A DNA stretch of 11,851 bases from Cephalothrix simula (Eukaryota > Nemertea > Palaeonemertea > Archinemertea > Cephalotrichidae), in assembly GCA_035591015.1 (NCBI GenBank), contig JAXIUW010194289.1:1-11851 (forward strand), given 5' to 3'. Below the pieces are notes generated by a model. The model worked only from the letters and a program-made list of their open reading frames with translations. It had not been told where the DNA came from and ran no database searches. Made by a program: the position numbers and the translations under genes. Position 1 is the first letter of the stretch. Each line of letters begins with the position of its first letter. Positions 1-5,977 of the stretch are shown one piece after another.

Positions 1-120
1 CAAATGTGGGTCATCATCGTCATCCTACTCTGACACCACTATCTGGTGCATCTACCTCCAAAACCAAAAGGAAGCATCTCAAGGATATCCTGAATCTGAA
101 ACAACAACATCTGCTGTTAA

Positions 121-383
121 TGTAAAAATGAAACCATCAAGAATATCATTGAAGAACTCAAGTATGCATCAAAGTCAATCATAATACAGTTAAAAAGATT
201 CAAAACAAATGAAGGGTCAGTCAGCAAAAACAACATGCAAGTTATTCCAACAGATATAGAATTTGAAGTCAATAAAAACCAGACCAAATACCATGTTGCT
301 GGTATGATCGCCCACTACATGTACCATCATTATTCCGATCAGAGATGGCTTACCTTTAATGGTGACGCAAATCGCAGGGCTCC
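121..383 (+). pseudogene. Ubiquitin-specific protease C-terminal remnant
   Basis: The plus frame from 121 reads TIKNIIEELKYASKSIIIQL, continuing KRFKTNEGSVSKN, then IPTDIEFEV, KYHVAGMIAHYMYHH and RWLTFNGDANR. This follows the USP/UCH C-terminal order: the iiqLKRF strand, K-N....P..i.f, Y.v.g.i.H, then W..FN.D. The histidine box is degenerate: the expected H.G....GHY is shortened and altered (AHYMYHHYS), and no cysteine box is in the window. The frame is closed just upstream (TAA 118-120), while other frames are open there, consistent with a frameshifted relic or an exon edge. It is the only plus-strand coding signal in the window and may be a retrocopy or a transposon passenger. The assignment is moderate. 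Confidence 0.45.
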
Positions 384-798
384 AACAAATGGATACATAT
401 GGATTTGGAGGTTGAAGGTTGGGATCCCTAAAACCGGTTCTAAACCCGCTTTACCGAATCCTAAGCTTCGGGACTCCGGAGAAAATCTCATCACACTGCC
501 TGAACCAAGATAAAAAGTCCGCAAGGCGATAATACCTTTAGGGATGGTGGTCAGGAACCAAACGAATATGGGATGTATATTCCAGTACTGGGGGCCTTGG
601 GGGGGGGAATGGATTCAAAATGGTCGTGAAATCCGTACAATTTGCAGAACGTAGGGTCCCCCAAAAATACGAAATAAATTGTGTAAAAAGGGGTTAAGTA
701 GGGGGTGGGTCATCAAAATCCCAGTTTACATAAAATATATCATCCATGTCTGCACATTATTGCATGACCCCCTGCATCATACATAAACAATAATATGT
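384..798. other. Stretch without a recognised gene
   Basis: After the protease-like remnant the plus frame runs on to TAA at 511-513 without family resemblance. From about 530 to 720 there are G-rich tracts (a run of nine G at about 599-607), and the DNA looks non-coding on both strands. On the minus strand it would be intron following the donor at 799-805. Confidence 0.4.
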
Positions 799-804
799 AC
801 TTAC

Positions 805-1053
805 GTGCCGCACTTGTACAATCAGCTAGACAGAGACTGTCTTGTAAGTCTCTCAACGTTGGCTTGTCGGCCGCTTGTCGCCATACAGTTAAAGTTTCAT
901 AGAGTTTTTCAGCCGTGCTCATAGGAGGGTCCGTATCTTCTAACGAGTCAAGAATCGTTTTGTTAACATTTAAATATATTCCAATATCTCTCCATTTTTC
1001 TGCCACTGAATCGACCCTTATTAGAGAGCCGAAAGCTTTCATTAGATTCGCAT
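805..1053 (-). CDS. Second, distinct Death-domain exon (partial gene)
   Basis: Acceptor TTGTCCTTTCAG at 1054-1055 and strong donor GCAC|GTAAGT at 799-805 bracket 249 bases (phase 1 in, phase 1 out). They encode about 82 residues: ANLMKAFGSLIRVDSVAEKW, RDIGIYLNVNKTILDSLEDT, ETLTVWRQAADKPTLRDLQD, SLCLADCTSAA. The W..IG..L......L pattern, a W in helix 5 and the PT..L..aL..... closing helix are those of a Death domain. It is not a recent copy of the one at 2149-2372. The exon is symmetrical (1-1), as shuffled domain exons often are. It belongs either to a downstream neighbour gene or to a longer transcript of the ZU5 gene; no phase-consistent join to the latter was found. Confidence 0.72.
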
Positions 1054-1140
1054 CTGAAAGGACAATATTTATATCATTGAGGAGATCAATTAAAATAGGT
1101 CAGCGGCTTAGCCTCCCAATAGGTTTATTCCTGATCCTAC

Positions 1141-1352
1141 CTTGAACCCTTTTTTGGGTCTGTTCTCTTAACTGATCGCTGTAGTTGTCCAAATAATTCA
1201 CCAAGTCCTGCCTGTGAATAAGAACCATAGCTTGCCGCAAGGTGGGGATCTGTAAAAAAAGAGACATTTCTTCTGCCTTTCCCAGTAAAAAACTTAATAT
1301 ACGTGGACGCAGGTGGAAGATTTAAGACCAATGGAAAAGAGTGCAACACTCT
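1141..1352 (-). CDS. Uncertain exon-like open stretch, no recognised domain
   Basis: An acceptor (TTTTAATTTTCCAG at 1353-1354) and a donor (TTCAAG|GTAGGA at 1135-1141) bracket 212 bases open in only one minus frame (phase 0 in, phase 2 out). It encodes RVLHSFPLVLNLPPASTYIK and later AASYGSYSQAGLGELFGQLQ. I recognise no family. Its phase matches the internal donor of the Death-domain exon at 2182. It does not match the second Death-domain exon at 1053 (which needs phase 1), so the three do not chain cleanly. It may be an alternative exon or chance. Confidence 0.3.
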
Positions 1353-1353
1353 C

Positions 1354-2148
1354 TGGAAAATTAAAATTTTTCATGTGGGACTGAATTGTGTATTACTTCA
1401 GCACCCTTCAAATAAAAGTTACCTATGCTGAGCTATAAGAATGCAGAATTATGTATTTTTGAAAAATATTTATGCCGAGAATTACTATTCCTTTTGCTTG
1501 AAAAAGGCAGAATACAGAGTGTGTATTTTATGATTAAGGCTAACTCTTAAGTAAACAGTGTCCAAAGATCACCACTGCTTTAATAGACAAAAATAAGAAT
1601 GCGTGAATATTTATCAAATATTTTAATTTTATTAATTTATCTACATATGTATCAATTTCGTGCATTTTGATTTTTTATTGTAATAATCAGTTTTTGAATT
1701 GTATTTGGATGATTGATTTCAATTGAGTGATTATCATTATTGTTTGATTTATGGTGTTTTGAGGAGATTTTGATTTTTACTCGCTATTGTTTTAAACTGC
1801 ATCAATTATTTCGACTGAACTTCATTTCCGAACACCCATTCGTCTGAAAAAATATTTTAAATTCTAAAAATAGTAGAAATATTTTTGATGCAAGTCTTTG
1901 AACCCTGGTCATATTCTGACGGTGATGAGCCTTTGTCACATGTTCAACGGTCAAAGAAAAGACCCAAGTTGGCTGTGTTATATCAAGCGCCAGGTGCTGC
2001 TAAATTAGATCACTCGATGACTGAACGCAGCTATTACTAAAACAATAGTCTGCCTTTTGGCAGAATTATTCCTAACTATTCCAAAAAGCTTAGTTCCAAA
2101 AGACAGAATGCACAATTCAGCTTTCAGAATCTGCGACTCTGCCTCTGC
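1354..2148 (-). other. Likely 3' UTR and spacer after the Death domain
   Basis: About 800 AT-rich bases with no credible coding exon. Minus-strand AATAAA polyadenylation hexamers lie at 1674-1679 and 1628-1633, about 475-520 bases after the stop at 2149, a plausible mRNA end. The stretch 1440-1540 and 2040-2110 share Lys-like purine words (ggcagaat) but no clear repeat unit. Nothing else recognised. Confidence 0.45.
1628..1679 (-). terminator. Candidate polyadenylation signals (two AATAAA)
   Basis: The plus strand carries tttatt at 1674-1679 and 1628-1633, giving AATAAA twice on the coding strand in AT-rich DNA. They are the nearest canonical hexamers downstream of the TAG at 2149 on that strand. 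In a genome this AT-rich such hexamers are common, so this is suggestive only. Confidence 0.4.
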
Positions 2149-2372
2149 CTAGGCAACTTTTATTCGAAGGGTACTGTATACCTTTGCAGCTGACATTTCC
2201 TTTCCACATAACCATTTATGAAAAACCATTTTTGCTTTTTCTTCATCACTGTATGGCTTCCTTTTTATAACATCAACCACGGTTGGTAACAAGCCTAAAA
2301 GTGTTGCTATTCGTAACCAATCTTTACCAATAGCTTCTGACAATTTTCTCATGTAATTATCAGTCAAAAAGT
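2149..2372 (-). CDS. Death domain, terminal exon
   Basis: Acceptor TTCTTTTTTCAG at 2373-2374. The exon reads FLTDNYMRKLSEAIGKDWLR, then IATLLGLLPTVVDVIKRKPY, and ends KMVFHKWLCGKEMSAAKVYS TLRIKVA, TAG. The W..iA..LGL core of helices 2-3, a W in helix 5 (FHKWL) and a closing amphipathic helix (SAAKVYSTL) are those of a Death domain of about 75 residues. Position after ZU5-UPA matches ankyrin and PIDD. An internal donor AAAG|GTATAC at 2176-2182 could instead splice on to the exon-like stretch at 1141-1352 (phase 0), swapping the last helix. I prefer the stop because it completes helix 6. Confidence 0.8.
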
Positions 2373-5300
2373 CTGAAAAAAGAATCCACAATAATTTCCG
2401 TTTAATGTGCTTTTTACAGAGGCTTCCTTTATTAAATGATTATCGCTCTTTAATTTGAAGCATTGAGATGTGTTACCGAATTACCAGCAAACAAATTAGT
2501 TATTAACCTAATAGCCATAATTTATATTGAGCAGCTCATTAGCCCAGAATAATTTAGAGAGTCGGTTGAATAAGTAAGTGGAAAGGTTTTGTCTTCTTTA
2601 TCCCACAGAGAATCCGCGTTCTTTACTTAAAAAAGGTTCTAGATTTTCCAGTCTTGGGTTATTAAACTTTCATTGGAAGCATTGAGACGCCTTACCGACA
2701 AAAGTGATTATGAACCAAATAACCCCAAATCTTAATCAGCAGCTCACTCACTTGTCACTAGCCCGGAATTAGAGGGCTGGCTAATTAAGTGGAACGATTT
2801 CGTCTACCAATGAGAGATCGCGCAGGATATCCGCTTTCGTGGCAGGATTAACCGAGCTACTACTCTACCCGAGCAGCCGATGACCGACGCACACATCCCC
2901 CTTCGTTGTCTTGATTTGGTCACCAATCGATGTTGCTCGAAAGTTCGACAAGTTCAGTGAGCTATGTTCCTCGACTACTCTAATTTAAAAAAATTTTATT
3001 GGTTATTCTGTACGCCCTAAAGCTTCATTTGTCCATTTATACAATGATAGCTTCTCTTTTCTTTTGTTTTCAATAGAATGATATTTTCATTAAAATGCGC
3101 TTACCGCGGGCTCTAATCAATTTAAGACATTTCACAGTTGTGAAATGGTCAACTTGAATTTTTAATTTGAAGCTTTCATCGATATTAATATCATATACAA
3201 AATTCTAGCTTTTGTAACGACAATCGCGTGAATGAATTTGATTAAAATAATATCATATGGGTTAATTAGATCGAATTAATCTAATTAACACATATAATGT
3301 TAATTCTAATGAAATCATTCACGCAAATATTGTTATCTGAACTAAGACAAAGCTACTATCATATATCTTATACGTATGTGTGTTCTTTTAACTTACTAAA
3401 CTTAGGTGATGGCTTTTCCTGAAATAATAACGGAGCAGTATTTACAGGTTTTTGAATTGTTTTCAACTTCATATTGTTTTATCTACAACTCAGATAGCAT
3501 GGATAGGGCATACTTACCCAAAGTGGTTTTGTTTTCTTTACGAAAAAGGCGTAAGATTCCCTATAAAATTGAATATAATAATGGTTAATTCTCCTAACTG
3601 AAATGAACAAACATAAAGTTAATAAATGAGTAATTTACCCGGCTTCATAAATTCTAATAGAAAATTGAATATAATTTCCAACTTTGAAAATTCCAGCATT
3701 GAAGACTTCGTCCCATTCAATTGCATCTCTTCTCTTTGCTAAAAGATGTAAATCGCTGTCTGGAAAGATATGATCACAAAATATAATCACAAGTAATGTA
3801 GTTAATGCGCGGACTCTGCAGCTCTTAAAATTATCCAGCAAAAAAGGACACATTAGGTATAACGGGTATATTCTTGTTAAAAATACTGTTGTATAGTTAG
3901 TAACCCATTTGCCATGCCAATTAAAGTTGGCTCCAAAAGTTAACGAGGAAAAAATGAAAAAGAAAAATAAAAGCTGAAATTATTGATAATCAATGTTAAA
4001 TATGTACATGTATGCTAAAAGGCAGTATGCAACATTGGCAACATTAGGGCTACATCAATTATTGATATCTTACTGCATGTTAAGCGGGGAGAATATAATC
4101 ACGGGGAGTATGACTCGTGCTATTTCATGATATACCTTCGTGCCAAATTTGCTGTATCTGTGACTAGGAGTTATTGGATGTTGATAATAATTAAAGTATA
4201 CCCACCAAGAGAGGGCAGGTCGACGCTGCGGACAAAACGATTAAAGTGCCGACACGAAGTACATAATGTGCGATCTCCCCGTAATTATATGTTAAGCAAG
4301 CCTTTTTTTTTTAAATACATATCCTAGCCTACCTTGACTATTTTGAAAGTCCCGAATCGCTACAAAACATACACTAAATTACAGCTTAATTCAATACGCA
4401 ATTCAATTTACAAACATGTACATGTAGTAGTAGATTTGATGTTGGTAAAAACATTTAAAACAATAGAATTGCATCACTATTTTAGGTGGTGTGATATTTC
4501 ATTTATAAACAGATTTCAAGAAAAGTCTTTTGATGGATTTATAGAATATTTATGGAAGCCAAAGTACCTACCTGGAACTTCATTTTCTACTGGAAATATA
4601 ACACGGAATGGCTTTTGAGGAATCTCACTCATTTTAAGTATAATCGTTGGTGTTTCTTCACGTTTCGATCGGTGTGGTGGCACAGGTTTCACCTTAATGA
4701 AAATATTCATCTACTCTAGTAAACGAACGAGGAAATATTTGATCGACCACACAGGAGGTGATCGAATTGTTTTTTTTAACAAACTAATATTCATCATTAA
4801 ACAGTTAAGTTTGTGATCATGAAATGTTGTAAAGTTAGGAGATATTTTTTTATTAGGAGATTAGGAGATATTACTAGTACCTGGAGTTCCACTATGCTGT
4901 CCTCATTGAACGTGTCTTTGTCAAAGGTAAGTTGAACACTTGGATCAACTGATGAATGAACTGTACCACCAGGTTTTCTGATAGTGAAAATGTCTCGTTT
5001 CCATTGTGTTACGGCTGCAACATGAATTGGCACTTGTGGAAACATAACCTTAAGACCAGCATATCTCTGAAAGCATAAAATTTTGTCTATTTTAGTGATT
5101 TTGAACATAAAGAATCCTAAATGACAAAGGTTATTGACAAACATTGATTCTCGTTTACTTCATCTCTTTTATTTTCTGGTAATTTCAACTCTCCTTCAAT
5201 AGCTGCTGGCATGTCATCCCATTCAAGGTACCCGAAATTGGCATAAACAGCAATATTTCTGTCCCCATTTAGTTCAGTTTTTGGTACTGGAAGAGCAATG

Positions 5301-5617
5301 TAAAGTGGATCCTGAAGAATTAGGCTCTGGAATGGAAGAAGTAAAGAACTTATAGTAATGTCCTTTACTCACGAAACTTCTTGTAGCAAAACATATTTTT
5401 CATTTTTCGTACCTGAAGACTTTTAGAACCTGTGAAGTTGAAAGCACACACAGGATGGATGACTTCAGAAATATTTGGATTGACAAGAAGTTTCTGCAAA
5501 ATTACATTACTCCCTTCAACCTTTGTTGGTTTGATTACTGACTTCAGCTCATTCATGTCGAATACTCCAGGAACGCAACGTAATATGCAGGCAATATCGC
5601 CGTCTTTATAGTATAAT
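2149..5617 (-). CDS. Ankyrin-like ZU5-ZU5-UPA-Death domain protein, 8 exons
   Basis: Exons: 5413-5617, 5159-5326, 4881-5066, 4572-4692, 3639-3930, 3518-3560, 3397-3418, 2149-2372. All seven junctions are GT-AG and phase-consistent (0,0,0,1,2,0,1), giving about 419 residues and a TAG stop at 2149-2151. The domain order is the ZU5-ZU5-UPA-DD supermodule of ankyrins, also found in PIDD. No ankyrin repeats or LRRs are visible. In known families the supermodule is cytoplasmic, binds spectrin (ankyrin) or assembles Death-domain platforms (PIDD); its role here is unknown. The first exon starts with one base that completes a codon, so an upstream exon is required. Whether that is the polycystin last exon or an exon I could not find is unresolved. 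The two micro-exons are the least certain part. Confidence 0.78.
2430..2815. repeat. Diverged tandem duplication, about 210-base unit
   Basis: Matching landmarks recur in the same order: gaagcattgaga at 2458 and 2676, gcagctca at 2531 and 2739, and agtggaa followed by ttt.gtct at 2577 and 2788. The offset of about 208-218 bases shows two head-to-tail, indel-bearing copies. No reading frame is shared. This is probably an old tandem duplication or two copies of one short interspersed element. Confidence 0.7.
3226..3324. repeat. Imperfect palindrome (foldback), 45-base arms
   Basis: Arms 3226-3270 and 3280-3324 are reverse complements at about 35 of 45 positions, around a 9-base AT-rich loop (tcgaattaa). 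Outermost arm sequences are gcgtgaatgaat and the matching cattcacgc; the innermost are gttaattaga and tctaattaac. Weaker pairing may extend outward. The shape is that of an old foldback or MITE inside the 1-kb intron before the Death domain. Confidence 0.75.
3397..3560 (-). CDS. Two candidate micro-exons (43 and 22 bases)
   Basis: Exon 3518-3560 has acceptor AATTTTATAG at 3561-3562 and a strong donor TGG|GTAAGT at 3512-3518. Exon 3397-3418 has acceptor TTATTATTTCAG at 3419-3420 and donor TTTA|GTAAGT at 3391-3397. The previous exon ends in phase 2 and the Death-domain exon starts in phase 1, so something must convert phase 2 to 1. These two micro-exons do so exactly (2 to 0 to 1), encoding ESYAFFVKKTKPLW and EKPSPKF. 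Their reality is inference from splice signals and phase. A plus-strand open frame covers the same DNA but looks random. Confidence 0.5.
3518..3850 (-). CDS. UPA-like domain
   Basis: The later part of exon 3639-3930 plus exon 3518-3560. ALTTLLVIIFCDHIFPDSDL then HLLAKRRDAIEW resemble the UPA opening of ankyrin/UNC5/PIDD (v.f.a.....d..LR.yc). FNAGIFKVGNYIQFSIRIYE matches the later strand pattern (nL.lsi). Exon 3518-3560 adds ESYAFFVKKTKPLW after a phase-2 join. UPA packs against both ZU5 domains in ankyrin. This domain is recognised from position and strand pattern rather than a single diagnostic motif, and it is shorter than usual, so another exon may have been missed. Confidence 0.6.
3851..5066 (-). 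CDS. Second ZU5 domain
   Basis: Exons 4881-5066 and 4572-4692 and the first part of 3639-3930. FPQVPIHVAAVTQWKRDIF and then TIRKPGGTVHSSVDPSVQLT align without gaps to the start of the ankyrin second ZU5 (T-I-x-P-x-G-G, then V.L.F). ELQVKPVPPHRSKREE and MSEIPQKPFRVIFPVEN give the remaining strands, including the conserved KP..V..P. Exon 5 adds ANFNWHGKWVTNYTT, the W-x-x-V segment. No H-F-S triad, the autocleavage site of PIDD- and UNC5CL-type ZU5 domains, is visible, so self-processing is not expected. The acceptor for exon 5 (TTTGGAG|CC at 3930-3932) is preceded by a long pyrimidine tract at about 3945-3975. Confidence 0.82.
3931..4571 (-). other. Intron 4 of the ZU5 gene
   Basis: Donor CCAG|GTAGGT (4566-4572) to acceptor TTTGGAG (3931-3932). 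Apart from the MITE-like element at 4077-4297 it holds plus-strand open frames (4127-4327 and 4334-4618) without family resemblance, the second running into exon 4 antisense. No domain was recognised. Confidence 0.6.
4077..4297. mobile_element. Small non-autonomous inverted-repeat element (MITE-like)
   Basis: The 9-mer atgttaagc occurs as a direct repeat at 4077-4085 and 4289-4297, like a target-site duplication. Just inside lie inverted repeats: ataatcacggggag at 4095-4108 and ctccccgtaattat at 4275-4288 (13 of 14 paired). The left side has nine extra bases (ggggagaat) between the duplication and the repeat. The body of about 200 bases has no coding capacity. A 9-base duplication would suit a Mutator-like origin, but the match is short. 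It lies in the 641-base intron between ZU5 exons 4 and 5. Confidence 0.55.
5159..5617 (-). CDS. First ZU5-like domain, N-terminally incomplete
   Basis: Exons 5413-5617 and 5159-5326 give about 124 residues. The start, LYYKDGDIACILRCVPGVF, resembles the middle strands of a ZU5 domain. The later part carries the P.....LP pattern (LILQDPLYIALPVP) and a Gly-Tyr/Trp-Asp ending (NFGYLEWDDMP) like the W-E/D segment of ankyrin ZU5-A. The expected opening (GG......v.l.iP..A) is missing, so about 30-40 residues should come from an upstream exon, or the domain is reduced. Acceptor TTATTTCCAG|A at 5617-5619; donors at 5407-5413 (CAG|GTACGA) and 5153-5159 (GAA|GTAAAC). Assignment rests on the clear second ZU5 that follows directly. 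Confidence 0.65.
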
Positions 5618-5977
5618 CTGGAAATAAGAATAATCTTGTATTTGACAAATATTACCAAAAATTGTATCATAAAAAGGAGAGAGGATTAAGTATTGACGAA
5701 GTCTTCACATATCTTGAGTATTTTTTATCTTTCTTAACAGTGAAGTGGAAAATGAATGCTATTTGATTAGAAGTCTTTTGTTCCCAACACATTTTGTCAC
5801 GGCCACATTAAGGTACAGGTATTGAAATTGAGACTGTAGGTAGATGAACAATTTCAAGGATTCACTACATAGAAGATCTATTTCAAAGCTCGACTAGATT
5901 GAAGATCTATTTCAAAGCTTCTATTTCAATGCTTCACTACATAATTAACATTAACCATAGAAGGAAAGCGAGAAGAA
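5618..5977 (-). other. Gap between polycystin stop and first ZU5 exon
   Basis: These 360 bases separate two same-strand coding blocks. I see no convincing ATG exon on the minus strand: the longest ATG frame here (about 5789-5672, 40 codons, beginning MCWEQKTSNQ) offers no phase-2 donor to reach the next exon. No canonical AATAAA or ATTAAA lies on the minus strand; only weak variants (GATAAA near 5730, AATAGA in the repeat units) are present. A short tandem repeat occupies 5861-5942. The stretch is either a very compact intergenic region (3' UTR plus promoter) or an intron. Confidence 0.6.
5861..5942. repeat. Short tandem repeat, 29-base period
   Basis: The 19-mer gaagatctatttcaaagct occurs at 5872-5890 and again at 5901-5919. 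A partial third copy (tctatttcaatgctt) follows at 5920-5934. The flanking phrase ttcactacat occurs at both ends (5861-5870 and 5933-5942). It contains AATAGA on the minus strand, a weak polyadenylation variant. No function can be read from it. Confidence 0.85.

Larger units (their letters stand above)
2373..3396 (-). other. Intron before the Death-domain exon
   Basis: The longest intron of the ZU5 gene model (1024 bases). It contains the tandem duplication (2430-2815) and the palindrome (3226-3324). Between them, 2816-3225 shows no domain, RNA gene or further repeat that I can support. A missed UPA exon could hide here. Confidence 0.5.

Noticed and set aside
235-513. Full 92-codon plus-strand frame as an intact small gene
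   Set aside because: The first half matches the interior of a protease domain rather than an N-terminus, and the second half matches nothing, so it is a fragment rather than a complete gene.
2050-2063. Small hairpin ctgccttttggcag
   Set aside because: A five-base stem with a four-base loop is expected by chance, and nothing around it resembles a histone-type or other known element.
3406-3588. Plus-strand open frame of 60 codons
   Set aside because: It lies antisense over two candidate micro-exons with good minus-strand splice sites and resembles no family.
3931-3980. Reading the 3639-3930 exon from the acceptor at 3974-3975 (TTTCAG|CTTTTA)
   Set aside because: That acceptor is phase 0 while the previous donor is phase 1, and it would translate the pyrimidine tract as poly-Phe. 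The acceptor at 3931-3932 fits both phase and domain.
4334-4618. Plus-strand open frame of 94 codons
   Set aside because: It overlaps the ZU5 exon 4572-4692 antisense, has no recognised domain and has the composition of AT-rich random sequence.
5365-5670. ATG at 5670 as the start of the ZU5 protein (MIQFLVIFVKYK...)
   Set aside because: The frame runs through a typical pyrimidine-rich intron end with a clear acceptor at 5618-5619, and the resulting leader is hydrophobic and unlike any ZU5 N-terminus. Not fully excluded.
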